A stretch of 64,000 nt of DNA from Glebionis coronaria (GCA_025667525.1 CM046878.1:99835237-99899236), one strand, 5' to 3'. Shown: positions 1 to 9,819, counted from the stretch's first letter. The notes: generated by a model from the letters alone, not told the origin. Made by a program: numbers and translations.

Positions 1-1310
1 TTATCTAATTATCAACTTGCTCTTACTCAAACTGAAAAGACTGTGGCTGAGTATAAGAAAATGGAGTTTGACCTAAAAGATCAAATCAATATTTTAACTC
101 ATGATTTAAATGCTAGTGTTGAGATTAGAAACATTTTGGAGAGATCCAATGGTGTTTTACAAGCTAAGTTAGATGAGGCTATCAAAAACAAAGATAATGT
201 AGATCTTAAAATTCAAAAATTTGATAAAGTTTCACAAACCCTAGAAAAATGTGTTAGTGAATAAAGGGATTCTAGGGATAGGAGTGGGATTGGGATGAAA
301 GAGTATGTTGATGTTCCACCACCTGCTGGGAACTTTTATGGTGTCCTTAGAAAGGATCTGTCTTGGACTGGTATTTCAGAACTCCAAGAAGAGGAATTTA
401 TTCCTCCACCTAGAGTTCTTACCCTAGTAGAGGAATACAAGCAGAAATTAACAGATTTAGACCAATGGAAAAAAGCCAACCCTACTTTGTTTGTCAAGGG
501 TGGCATGCTTAGTGACAGCCCAAATGAGTCTACACCCATAAAAGTAACCAATCCTACTACTAGCAAGACTGTTGACCTTGGCTTAAACGTTGATAGAAAA
601 CCTAGTACTAGATATGCAGAAATGTATAGAAAACCTAGGTCACCAAAAAGTCAAGTTAGTGATAATGGGACAGGCTTCTTTTCATCTAGACCTAGAGCTA
701 TGTCTAGAAAAGCCTGTTATACTTGTGCAAGTTTTTCACATTTAGCTTATAAGTGTGTCAACGCTTCAAAGGTCAACGCTGATAGAAAGTCAACCATGGT
801 CAAACCCAAACCTTTTGTCCAACAAAGTCCACAAGTCATTAGACCAGCCCCATTCTTTACTAAAGGGTCTAATACTTATGGACAAAGGCCTTTTCAGAAG
901 ACCAATACATGGTCTAACAGACAATGGGTCCTGTAGCAAACCCTAGGTTCAACACTGTTAAGGGTAATTTCAGCGTTGACAAGAACAAATTAAGCGCTGA
1001 CAGGAATGGTCCCAACGTTGCTAGACCAAGTAATGCCAAATATCTACAACCAAAGGGAAAGGGGTCTAAAGCTTCTTCTAGCTTATTTTGGAGACCTAAA
1101 CAAGTTCAAAACCCTAATTCGGGTGGCATTTCTATTACCTGTAACAGATTTCAGTATATTTCAAAGGTCATAACTAAACCAATTGGGGTTAACTGGGCGT
1201 TTCATCCAAAAAGGGATGAACAAGGGGTTGTCGTAAGGACTAAGTCTGTTCTTGTTGAACAACCAAATGAATCCAAGTCAGCTCAGGCTTGGGTTCCCAA
1301 AGAAAACTAA
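1..1310 (+). pseudogene. gag: Gag of element A (5' truncated, interrupted)
   Basis: Capsid/nucleocapsid region of a copia Gag. The first ~260 bases encode a charged, coiled-coil-like segment. A TAA at 262-264 interrupts frame 1, which then resumes to 936. The zinc knuckle C-X2-C-X4-H-X4-C lies at 715-756 (CYTCASFSHLAYKC), as in nucleocapsid proteins that bind RNA. Around 925 the reading passes from frame 1 to frame 3, so an indel has occurred. Frame 3 then runs to TAA at 1308-1310. The C-terminal part aligns with B gag at 59590-59880. The N-terminal capsid half is outside the window. Several CGYTGAYA motifs are inside, read as N/S-V/A-D-R/K. Confidence 0.85.
974..1023 (+). repeat. CGYTGAYA motif array in gag of A
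   Basis: CGTTGACA at 974, CGCTGACA at 995 and a variant CGTTGCTA at 1016 are spaced 21 and 21 bp. All are read in gag frame 3 as S/N-V/A-D/A-K/R. Other copies in gag are CGTTGATA at 588 and CGCTGATA at 777, with a variant at 762 (15 bp upstream). Confidence 0.85.
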
Positions 1311-1330
1311 TTTGTTTTCTTTATGTGCAG
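1233..1330 (+). other. Intron-like segment at the gag-pol junction of A
   Basis: The segment starts with GTAAGG and ends with TTTATGTGCAG. A CTAAT branch-like sequence and a T-rich tract precede the AG. It is 98 nt long, contains the gag stop (1308-1310), and separates gag frame 3 from pol frame 2. Donor and acceptor both fall at phase 0, so removal would join gag to pol in frame and delete the stop. Element B has the same arrangement and length at 59802-59899. The last 32 nt are the same in both by eye. The alternative is a -1 frameshift in the overlap 1289-1310. No expression evidence is available here. Confidence 0.5.
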
Positions 1331-1929
1331 GACATTCAAAAGCAGGTTAATGATTATGGCTATTGGGATAGTGGATGCTCTAGGCACATGACAGAGAAGG
1401 AAGACTACTTGACAAAATTCACTCCCATTAAAGATGGTGGCAAAGTGTACTTTGGAGGCGGATATGGGACTATCACTGGCAAAGGCACTCTTATCACCAA
1501 CAATTTGTGTTTTGAGAACGTGTTTCTGGTAAAAGAACTTGACTATAATCTGTTTAGTGTATCACAGGTGTGTGATAACAAAAATAAGGTTCTTTTCATT
1601 GATACTGAATGCTTGGTGTTGAGCAAAGATTTTAAAATACCAGATGAGAAATTCATTGATTACAGAACACCTAGGCATAAGGACATTTATAATGTGAATC
1701 TTAATGAAATTAGGATGAATAGTAATTTGTCATGTATGTATGCTAAGGCTTTAGTTGATTAGAGTAATCTTTGGCACATAAGATTAGGGCACATTAATTT
1801 TAAGAATATAAATAGACTTGTGAGACATGGTTTAGTTGATGGTTTGCCTGAGAAGGCTTTTCACAATGACCATTCTTGTGTTGCATGCCTTAAATCAAAC
1901 AACACAAAGTCTCCTTTAAGTCTAAACCT
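1289..1929 (+). pseudogene. pol: Pol of A: protease and pre-integrase zinc domain
   Basis: Aspartic protease with the copia active-site motif WDSGCSRHM (DSG intact), followed by the glycine-rich flap region and the VKELDYNLFSVSQVC segment typical of the family. A TAG at 1760-1762 replaces the Glu codon found in B (VDESNLWH in B). The HHCC zinc region (LGHINF, then CVACLK) follows. The frame is lost near 1895, where B reads a GKQHKASF-like segment, and pol resumes in frame 1 at about 1930. The start is not defined by an ATG: frame 2 is open from TTG 1289 across the intron-like segment. Confidence 0.85.
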
Positions 1930-2913
1930 GTGCATTCTAGTTCTAAACCTCTTCACTTACTGCATATGGACTTGTTTGGTCTAACTAATATAGAAAGCTT
2001 AAATGGTAAATCCTACTGTTTTGTCATCACTGATGATTTTTCTAGATTTACTTGGACTTTCTTTGTAGCTTTGAAAAGTGACACTGCTGATACTTTGATT
2101 AACTTTATTACCCAGCTAGAGAAGAAGACTGGTAATGAGGTTAAGATGCTTAGAAGTGATAATGGTGGTGAGTTTAGAAATAAGTTTTTATATGACTTTT
2201 GTGCCAAGAAAGGGATTACTAGACAGTTTAGTGTAGCTAGAACCCCACAACAAAATGGGGTAGTTGAGAGAAAGAATAAAACACTCATAGAAGCAGCTAG
2301 GACTATGTTGGCTGATGCTCACTTTCCTATAGCATTTTGGGCTGAGGCTGTGAATACAGCTTGTTATGTTCAGAATAGGGAATTAATCAACAAGATTCAC
2401 AACAAGACACCTTATGAGCTATTTTGGGGCAGGAAACCTAATAATGGTTTTCTTAAACCTTTTGGATGTCATGTAGTTGTTTTGGACACTAGTGATGCCT
2501 TAGGTAAGTTTAGTGCTAAAGGTGATGAAGGCTACTTTATGGGTTATTCTGTGCAGAGTAGAGGATATAAAGTTTACATTAAGAAAGAAAAACGTATACT
2601 TGAAAAGGTACATGTTAGGTTTTTAGAAAGTAAACCTAGTGATCCTAAGAGTGGTCCAAATTGGTTATTTGACTTGGAACCTCTATCTAGAACATTGAAT
2701 TATATGCCTGTTACTAATCAAGACATTGTGAAGGTGCCTTCAAATGTTGTGGAAGAACCAGTTGTTGAAATTTCAGGTAAACAGGTTGATAAAGTGGTTG
2801 GATCACAAGCAGACAAATCAACACCCATACTTGAGTATGTTACCATTCCTATATGGACAGATGCATTTGCTGCTGCTGCTGCTGGAAAGGAAAAAAGTGG
2901 TCCACAAGTATAA
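1930..2913 (+). pseudogene. pol: Pol of A: integrase catalytic core
   Basis: Retroviral-type integrase (rve) that would insert the cDNA into the host chromosome. The catalytic triad is intact: Asp at 1969-1971 (HMDLFG), Asp at 2158-2160 (RSDNGGEF), Glu at 2266-2268 (VVERKNKT), with 35 residues between the last two, the DD35E spacing. The C-terminal GKFSAKGDEGYFMGYS region is the copia-specific extension. TAA at 2911-2913 breaks the frame. The same frame continues into the reverse transcriptase, so this is a nonsense change within one polyprotein. Confidence 0.92.
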
Positions 2914-3783
2914 CCAGTTGAAAATATGCATGATTCTTCAAACGCTGATAGAGGAAAATCTGGCGCTGACAAGACAAATTCAGGCGTTGATAGATCAAAC
3001 GTTGACAACCCTTATTCAGGCGTTGACAACTCTTTTGATCATTTATTCTCTTCCAGTGTTTTTGAACAAGGTGAACCTTCAAACAAAAATGGAGAGGTTC
3101 ATTCAGATGATGATGGAAGAGCATTTGAAGAAGATATTGACAATTTGGAGACTGAAATTGATGATAACACAATCATTGAAGGAGGAGTACTTACATCTAC
3201 CATGAAGAATCATCCTTCTTCTTTAATCATAGGTGATGTGATGACTCCTGTGCAAACTAGAAGGTCTCATCAGAATCATGGAGGATTTATTGCCAATATT
3301 CATAAGAAGGTTGATACCCCTCTTGTTCAAGCCTGTTTGTTTGCCTATTTTCTGTCACAACAGGAACCCAAGAAGATTTTTGATGCTCTCAAAGAACCAA
3401 GTTGGGTGGAAGCAATGCAAGATGAGCTTCACCAATTTGCTATTCAGGATGTTTGGGAGTTAGTTGATTGTCCCGGACATGTCAGACCTATTGGGACAAG
3501 ATGGGTTCTTAGAAATAAAAAGGATGAGAGAGGCATTGTGGTCAGAAACAAGGCACGCTTAGTTGCTCAAGGATATACACAAGAGGAAGGGATAGACTAT
3601 GAGGAGGTCTTTGCACCTGTTGCAAGGATTGAGGCAATAAGAATTTTTCTAGCCTATGCTTCCTGCATGGGATTTAGAGTCTATCAAATGGATGTGAATA
3701 GTGCCTTTCTTTATGGCACAATTGCAGAGGAGGTTTATGTAATGCAGCCTCCTAGTTTTGAAGATTAAGAACATCTAGACAAG
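2914..3783 (+). pseudogene. pol: Pol of A: integrase-RT linker and N-terminal reverse transcriptase
   Basis: Frame 1 continues from the integrase. Residues from about 2926 to 3030 form a repeat-rich linker of N/G/S-V/A-D-R/K units at 7- or 5-residue spacing, encoded by the CGYTGAYA array. The RT domain (RVT_2 type) follows: [23 protein letters not shown], and the first catalytic Asp region [12 protein letters not shown] near 3682. A TAA at 3766-3768 interrupts the segment before VYRVKKAMYGLHQAPRAWY. The frame on both sides is the same, so only the stop separates this part from the next. Confidence 0.9.
2943..3028 (+). repeat. CGYTGAYA motif array in pol linker of A
   Basis: Exact motifs at 2943, 2964, 2985, 3000 and 3021, spaced 21, 21, 15 and 21 bp. 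The LTR array at 9236 repeats the same order of spacings. The array is read in pol frame 1 and gives the N/G-V/A-D-R/K/N repeat. Confidence 0.9.
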
Positions 3784-4893
3784 GTGTATAGAGTGAAGAA
3801 AGCTATGTATGGACTTCATCAAGCCCCAAGAGCATGGTATGGAACATTGTCCACCTATCTGGTGGAAAATAGATTCAAAAGGGACACCATAGACCAGACC
3901 TTGTTTACAAAGAAGACTGGTAAGGATTTCTTACTTGTACAGGTCTATGTAGATGATATCATCTTTGGCTCTTCTAGTCCAAAGATGATTGAAGACGTTT
4001 CCAAACTCATGACAGACAAGTTCAAGATGAGTGCAGTGGGGGAGATGAACTTTTTTCTAGGGTTACAAGTACATCAGAAAGAAGATGGTATCTTCATCTC
4101 TCAAGACAAATATGTAGCAGAAATCTTGAAGAAGTTTGGCTTTTCTCCGCATGAGAAACGGGCTAGCACACCCATGGATAGGGAACACCCTTGGGGAAAG
4201 GTTGGAGATGGAAAAGAGGTGGATGTCAGGCATTATAGGTCAATGATTGGTTCATTGATGTATCTCACAGCTTCGAGACCTGACATTATGTTTGTTGTGT
4301 GTGCATGTGCACGCCATCAAGTGACTCCCAAAGAGTGTCATCTTCATGCTGTCAAGAGGATTTTTAGGTATCTTAGGTGCTATCCCACTTTGGGATTATG
4401 GTATCCAAAAGATTCCCCATTGGAGCTTATTGCATATTCAGACAGTGATTATGGGGGTGACAAGTTTGATAGAAAATCCACAACCGGTGGATGCCAATTT
4501 CTTGGGAGTAGGTTGATATCTTGGCAATGCAGGAAACAAACAGTGGTGGCCAATTCTACAACTGAAGCTGAGTATGTAGCTGCAGCTGCTTGTTGTGGAC
4601 AAGTCTTTTGGATACAGAACCAGCTGTTGGATTATGGGTATAATTTCATGCATACCAAGATTTTTGTAGACAATAACAGTACTTTATGCATTATTAAAAA
4701 TCCTGTACATCACTCTAAAACAAAACATATAGAAATTAGACATCATTTTATAAGAGATTGTTTTGAAAAAGGTTTAATACAACCAGATAGGGTTGACACA
4801 GAGGAAAATGTGGCTGATTTATTAACTAAACCTTTTGATACCGGAAGATTTAAATACTTGGTAACAAGTATTGGAATGATCATTCTTACTTAA
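3784..4893 (+). pseudogene. pol: Pol of A: C-terminal reverse transcriptase and RNase H
   Basis: Reverse transcriptase palm and thumb with the catalytic YVDD at 3946-3957, then the copia RNase H with AYSDSDYGGD, SWQCRKQ, STTEAEY and DNNS signature segments and the terminal ENVADLLTKPF. All expected RNase H acidic positions that I can recognise are present. The end at TAA 4891-4893 fits the normal Pol terminus. The long ORF of 369 codons without defects suggests fairly recent loss of function, since the only damage nearby is the upstream stop at 3766. Confidence 0.94.
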
Positions 4894-4988
4894 TATGTGT
4901 TTTGGGAAATTATTATAAAAGTATGTACAAGATATGCATTTGTTATTGGTCTTTGTACAAAATTAGATTTTCCACTTTATTTGTCTAA

Positions 4989-5087
4989 CGCTGACAAAGG
5001 TTATTTTAAGGCTGACAAGTGTTAAATTGACGTTGTCAGCAACATGTTAGTTTTGTGGTTTTTGATCTAATTATGCAGGCGTTGTTA
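4989..5087 (+). repeat. CGYTGAYA motif array in spacer of A
   Basis: CGCTGACA at 4989, a one-base variant at 5010 and CGTTGTCA at 5031 (21 and 21 bp spacing), then CGTTGTTA at 5080. No reading frame is present, so codon periodicity cannot explain the spacing. Confidence 0.75.
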
Positions 5088-5679
5088 GCATTGTACAAAT
5101 GGATACAGAGTTGCTTATAGATTCTTAGAGCATTATTGGAGCATATTCAAGTTTATGGATGATGGTTGGAATATTTATATTCCTATCTTGACATAAATTT
5201 TTATTATATGCATTTTATTTAGCAACTTATGTATCATAGTTTAAGGAGAGGCTTAGGAACCCTTTAGGACTTTTTGGGTATTCATATAATACTCTTATCA
5301 CAATTCTAGATTGTGTCCACTGGTGAGTATGAATTAGTTTACTAACTCATGAGGCACTGTAGCATGCAAAGTTGATATACTATGCACGCTGCCAAGACTT
5401 TTTGACCTAGAATTAGATGTGGTCTGCTGGGAGACTTGGGTATGATTTTTATTGGGCTTACCTGGGAAGTTACAAAGGATTTTATGAGATAACTTCACTG
5501 TTAAGAACTTTGGTTAGCAAGGGACGCTTGAGGACTGTTATGTCTATCTTGCTTAAGCAAGTGTGCATGATTGGACAGTGCTTGCCACCCTATGGTAATT
5601 TTCAATTTATAGGTTATCTTCACTAGGATAAATCACTTTGTTAAGGTCCTTTTTCATTTTTATTTTTTTTATTTTTGGA

Positions 5680-5797
5680 CGTTGACAGATTTATTTCCAA
5701 ACGTTGTTAGGACCAATTTTGACGTTGACATGGCATTTTCCAACGTTGACAAGAATATAGCCGTTGGGCGTTGATAGGCTATTTTTGACCGTTGACA
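5680..5797 (+). repeat. CGYTGAYA motif array upstream of accessory ORF of A
   Basis: Motifs or one- to two-base variants at 5680, 5702, 5723, 5744, 5769 and 5790, spaced 22, 21, 21, 25 and 21 bp. The array is in non-coding sequence about 300 bp before the ATG at 6077. Confidence 0.85.
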
Positions 5798-6076
5798 ACC
5801 ATTGGGTCCTACCCAGTTGTTATTTTTGACGAAAATTTGGTCCGTAATTTTGGGAGTTGGTAACTTTTTATTAATGCACAAGATAAGTTATTTTCTTTTC
5901 AATATTTTCATCATTATATTTTGAAAATAACTGCCTAATATTTTACCAATCACATGTGCCTACCTCTCCTATATATTTGGCTCATTATTTTGAAAAAGGA
6001 TAACTGCTTATTCTTGTCTAACTAAAATTTCACACATATTCATCTTTCATAATCTTTCACACAACTTTCTACATCA

Positions 6077-6811
6077 ATGGCGCCTATGTTTAAACCGAGT
6101 AATTTGGTATTGGGGTTCAGAAGTCAGCATAATATGATTGCCTATTTGGAGGCTGACCACACTCTGTTTCCTCAGTATACTCAGATGGTGGAGTATTTAA
6201 ATGCATCCCCCATCAGGTATGCACTTTCTCATGCTCCTCTTATCCCTGACACTCATATTAAGCAGTTTTGGAATACTGTCACTTCCTCAACGATTAATAA
6301 TGTGACTACATTGACTGCTACAGTCCATGGGCATTCATGGGTGGTTACTGAAGCCTTGGTTCGCCAGGCTTTGCATCTTAATGATGCATATGGTATAACC
6401 ACGCTACCTATTGGTGAGCTAGAACAAGGACTTCAAGCTTTGGGTTATCCTTTCCCTGAAAATGGATCTTTATATAAATATTCAATATAGGAATTTCCCC
6501 CAGCTTGGAAGTACTTAATACATGTCATACTTCAATGTTTGAGTCCCAAATGTACTGCACATAATGAAATTAACATATCAATTGGTAGTGCCATTGTGTG
6601 TATTGCTACAGGGAAAAAAATATAATTTTTCTAAAATGATTTTGACGGCATGTGTAAAAACAAGGGCAGCAAGATGACTTTGGCTTACCCAAGATTTTTG
6701 CAAATGGTTTTTGATGAACAAAGGTATTGCAGCAGGGATCATGATGATTTTTATACGATCCATGTGCAAAAGAAAGCAATTTTTGGAAAGATGAATTCAC
6801 CCCCCCCCCCC
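6077..6811 (+). pseudogene. Accessory 3' ORF of A, N-terminal domain
   Basis: Begins at ATG 6077 with a conserved-looking domain (HNMIAYLE, EYLNASPIRYALSHAPLIPDTHIKQFW, VVTEALVRQALHLND). Many Asteraceae copia-associated proteins carry a similar domain, sometimes labelled longin/synaptobrevin-like in automatic annotation. I do not accept that label as a function. A TAG at 6488-6490 breaks the frame. It continues as WKYLIHVILQCLSPKC, with two more stops near 6620-6640, and resumes around 6650. A run of twelve C (6800-6811) follows and the next segment lies in another frame. Function unknown. The place after pol is where env-like ORFs sit in some plant retroelements, but I see no signal peptide or membrane segment. 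Confidence 0.75.
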
Positions 6812-6953
6812 ACAGAGACTTACCCCTTACCCAAGCCATGCTTGCTGTTATTGCAGCAGCACAACCTCAACCTGACCCACAACCACAACCAGACCCATTA
6901 CCTGAACCATCACCATCACCCCAACATATGGAACTTGACCAAGATCCCTTCAA

Positions 6954-7003
6954 CGCTGACACGTTAAATGTTGGCGTTGACACTTCAAATCCAAACATTG
7001 ACA
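6954..7003 (+). repeat. CGYTGAYA motif array in accessory ORF of A (first)
   Basis: CGCTGACA at 6954, CGTTGACA at 6975 and CATTGACA at 6996: spacing 21 and 21 bp. Confidence 0.8.
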
Positions 7004-7684
7004 CCTTTCTACAACAAACCCAAACACCCCTTAACCTCCAAACTGAAACCCAATCCACATCATCTTCTTCAGCCCCAGACTTTAGGATGGAAAAATGCCA
7101 AAGGACTATTGGAGTGTTCTCCTCTGGTGGTCCTAGCCATGTTGCAGATAGAACCACCACCACAAGTGTGGTTGGTGATATGGGTGGGGCTAGGACTATT
7201 GATACTAGCTTAGATGCAGGCCAAGCCATTCCTAACATCATTAAGACCCCGTCCATGCCTCATGACTCTACTTTAGGAGGTCAAATTCCCATTCTAGAGG
7301 AGGGCATATTGGAACCCTATACATTGTTGGAATTGACGGCCGTCTGCATTAGCTTGCAAAGGCAAAATGCAGAGCTTGTAATACTGTCTCTACCCAAGGC
7401 CTTGAAATCAAGCAATTGAGGGAGAGGATTGTTGTTTTAGAAGCTGTTGAGACTAGGAGAAGGCAGAAAAGAGTCCTTTCATCAGAGGAGGATTCTTACA
7501 AAGGGGAGGAAGCTGCTACTGAGCCAATTAATTTGAGTGACAAAGGCTCACATGAAGGAGAATCTTTGGGTATAGCTGAAGCTCTAACAGATTTGAAGAG
7601 GCAACCAGGTTTTGATGTTTCATTGGTTACCCCTACAAATTTGAATTTATCTTTTACTGAGATGATAGAGTATTTCACAAGAAG

Positions 7685-7776
7685 CGCTGACAAGAGTAAG
7701 GTGAGCGTTGACAAGCAGATTTTTGACGCTGATAAGAGTAAGTTAGGCGTTGACACACAGGTTTTGGACGTTGATA
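7685..7776 (+). repeat. CGYTGAYA motif array in accessory ORF of A (second)
   Basis: Five exact motifs at 7685, 7706, 7727, 7748 and 7769, all at 21 bp. The encoded peptide is a five-fold heptad repeat with Asp at position 3. Confidence 0.92.
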
Positions 7777-8489
7777 GACCTGTAGGTATGGTTGATGTAT
7801 TCCAGTCATCAGCTATCATCAAGGAAGTGTCTTCACAGGTACCATCATCATCTTTACCCATCATTGATACATTAGATAAGGGTAAAGGAATTATGGTAGA
7901 AATAGTGGTTCCCAAGGATGCAGACTAAGTCAAATTTGATTCAATGTTGGCTGCACAACTTGAGAAAGAAGATAGGATGAAGGAAACTGCTATTGAGAGT
8001 AAGAAAAGCAGTGATGATGAGAGTATAGATTCAAGTGTTATGATTATTGAAGAACCAGAAAGACTTGAATATGGTGATGTGTTGGCAAGGGAAAAACTTG
8101 CAGAGATGAAGATGAAAGTGGATTATGATATGCCTGAAGTTGCCCAGATGTACTTTGCATGGGAGAATAAGATCATGGAGAATCCAGACATGTCTTTATC
8201 AGATCAGATTTGGGGATTGAAGATTCTACTCAGGATTCAAAGGGATTGTCAGGTAATCCTAAAGTATAAGGCTAACAAAGTTTTCTCACAATCTAAGAGG
8301 GATAGAAGGGAGCTTTATTATATGTTGCTTAGATGTCATCAAGGGGGTTGGACTTTTCAGAAGTTGCAGGGATTGTCCTTTGATGAATTGGAATATAAGG
8401 CTTATCCTATTTGGGCAAGAGTGCAAGAGATGAACACTATCAGACTTGTTTCAAATGAAAGAAAGGAAGAGCTTGCAGAAGAGATGTAG

Positions 8490-9150
8490 ATTCAACAAGC
8501 TTTAATTGCACCAAGACCTTTGAAGAAGGGAGTTCCACTTGAGTTCCCAGGAAATATGGATAGAGTGAATCCTAATGAAGCTATTATTAGAAGGAGCATT
8601 AAGCTCTCATCCTTGGAAGTTTCACATATGGTGGAAGTTACCTCATGATTCCATAAACCCTATAGTTAGCTATGAAGAAGATGCAAGTGGGTTCTGGATG
8701 ATTGGCAGATATGGGAAAGAGGTACATACTTTTACTACTCTTATGTCTTTGTTTGCAAGCCTAGATAGGGAAGACTTGGCAGACCTTTGGAGGTTGATGC
8801 ATGCCAAGTATGAGACTGAAGCACCTACTTCAGTCAATGGAATAAAGATTTGGTCAACATTCAAAAGGATGTGTGCACCAGATGAAGAAGATCCAGTTTG
8901 GAAGGATCTTGATGATATCAGTAGACTTCAATGGCGTCTATATTCAGCAGCTGGTGTGTATCATTTGAGTACTACAAAGTTTTCTGAGTATCTTCTTGTG
9001 GATGCTGAGTATCCTATGTCCAAAGAAGTTTTGGAGAAAATGATGACAACACAACTGGAAATTGACTACTCAAGTGATGTGGCCAAAGATTTAATTAGAT
9101 ATATTTATTTTCAGTATAAAGCAATTTGTAAGAATCCTCCTAGTTCTTAG
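8490..9150 (+). pseudogene. Accessory 3' ORF of A, C-terminal domain
   Basis: After the TAG at 8487 the frame stays open for about 85 bases, then shifts to frame 1 near 8575. The C-terminal domain (FWMIGRYGKEVHTFTTLMSLFASLDREDLADLWRLMHAKY, then RLQWRLYSAAGVYHL and QLEIDYSSDVAKDLIRYIYFQ) resembles the last domain of long hypothetical proteins linked to copia elements in Asteraceae. It ends at TAG 9148-9150, 40 bp before the polypurine tract, so it is clearly part of the element. The role is unknown. Candidates include a DNA- or RNA-binding accessory factor; this is inference only. Confidence 0.75.
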
Positions 9151-9190
9151 TTTTTATTCAGAAACTTGATTACTAGAGTAGATATCAAGT

Positions 9191-9202
9191 TTAGGGGAGG
9201 AT
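9191..9202 (+). other. Polypurine tract of A
   Basis: TTAGGGGAGGAT directly precedes the LTR start TGTTGGGA, as expected for the primer of plus-strand synthesis. Confidence 0.8.
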
Positions 9203-9235
9203 TGTTGGGAATAAAATGTAGTCAAGACACTTGGA

Positions 9236-9342
9236 CGCTGACAAGAGCAATTTGGACGTTGATAGGAAGAAATCAAGCGTTGACAGGACAAGCGTTGACA
9301 GGAAGAAGTCAAGCGTTGATAAGAAGAAGTCAAGCACTGATA
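9236..9342 (+). repeat. CGYTGAYA motif array in U3 of the A LTR
   Basis: Motifs at 9236, 9257, 9278, 9293 and 9314 plus a variant CACTGATA at 9335, spaced 21, 21, 15, 21 and 21 bp. The array starts 33 bp inside the LTR and lies 130-235 bp upstream of the TATA box, a usual place for enhancer repeats. The TTGAC core matches the W-box core bound by WRKY factors. That link is only a suggestion. Confidence 0.9.
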
Positions 9343-9470
9343 GAAGATTTAGTCTACACGTTTAATGTTTCTAGTATGTTTCTAGTAAAGATATGTTCGA
9401 CAATGTATTTCCTATGTTTATCTTTACCAAGAATAGCCGATACGTAGACTCTTGTACAAGGTTCCTTAAT

Positions 9471-9480
9471 CTATAAAAGG
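9471..9480 (+). promoter_or_regulatory. TATA box in the A LTR
   Basis: CTATAAAAGG in the middle of the LTR. The homologous LTR of B has GTATAAAAGG at 10081-10090. Confidence 0.75.
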
Positions 9481-9705
9481 AGGCCTTTAGGTTTTAGTTT
9501 AATATACGTTTTACACTTTCATTGTAAGCAAGTTCGATTTATCAATCAAAGTGAAAGTTTGGTTTATCTTGTTTGTGTGTTCTTGTTTAAGTATTAATTC
9601 CGCATAATACTTGAATTGTTAGATATATAACAAAGTTTCTCTACGTGTTTAACTTGATTTAATCTCGTTTACACAATCTAAATCGATCTAAGTTTGGGAT
9701 CAACA

Positions 9706-9819
9706 CAATTATGAAACGAACCTGATAAAAAGGAAGCATCACCACAACCACAAAAAGACCAAAACCAATTATGAATCATCATCAGTTGGGGCCAAAGATC
9801 CTGAACAAAAAGGTACCAC
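9706..9819. other. Short spacer between A and B
   Basis: 114 bp, A-rich, with no gene. I could not confirm a target-site duplication for A because its 5' end is outside the window. Confidence 0.5.

Larger units (their letters stand above)
4894..6076 (+). other. Spacer between pol and accessory ORF of A
   Basis: No supported gene. It holds two arrays of the CGYTGAYA motif (4989-5087 and 5680-5797) and otherwise AT-rich sequence. The accessory ORF needs its own expression route across this 1.2 kb, for example splicing or an internal promoter. I could not identify a convincing promoter. Confidence 0.6.
6838..8489 (+). pseudogene. Accessory 3' ORF of A, middle region
   Basis: The region is read in frame 1 from 6838 to 7419, then in frame 3 from 7416 to 8489 with a TAA at 7926-7928. 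The first part is Pro/Gln-rich and low complexity. The second is charged and likely helical. Codons 7682-7776 encode five heptad units with the pattern x-V/A-D-K/R, carried by the motif array with exact 21-nt spacing. The part 7944-8489 looks like a folded, Lys/Glu-rich domain (DVLAREKLAEMKMKVDYDMPEVAQMYFAWENK). A TAG at 8487-8489 ends the frame, with more coding-like sequence following. No known enzyme motif was recognised. Confidence 0.7.
1..9705 (+). mobile_element. Element A: Ty1/copia LTR retrotransposon with extra 3' ORF, 5' end outside window
   Basis: Order seen: gag with a zinc knuckle, protease, integrase, reverse transcriptase, RNase H, a 1.2 kb spacer, a ~3 kb accessory ORF, polypurine tract, LTR. 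Integrase before reverse transcriptase is the Ty1/copia order. The distance from the RNase H stop (4893) to the LTR (9203) is 4.3 kb, far more than a plain copia element, because of the accessory ORF. The 5' LTR and start of gag are missing at the window edge. In-frame stops and frame changes make this copy non-autonomous. The nearest relative in the window is element B, which begins 115 bp after A's LTR. A CGYTGAYA motif is scattered through the whole element. Confidence 0.93.
9203..9705 (+). repeat. 3' LTR of element A
   Basis: The LTR starts TGTTGGGA and ends GGGATCAACA, with short inverted ends TGTTG/CAACA. It is 503 bp. It aligns with the LTR of B at 9820-10312 over the TATA region, the CCGCATAATACTTG segment and the 3' end. 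The U3 part carries the motif array. Confidence 0.9.

Noticed and set aside
6077..6490. Annotation as a synaptobrevin/longin protein
   Set aside because: Such labels come from automatic transfer; I see no longin or SNARE feature, and the context is a retrotransposon.
9236..9342. TTGACA copies as bacterial -35 boxes
   Set aside because: The surrounding sequence is a plant LTR with its own TATA box; no -10 partners.
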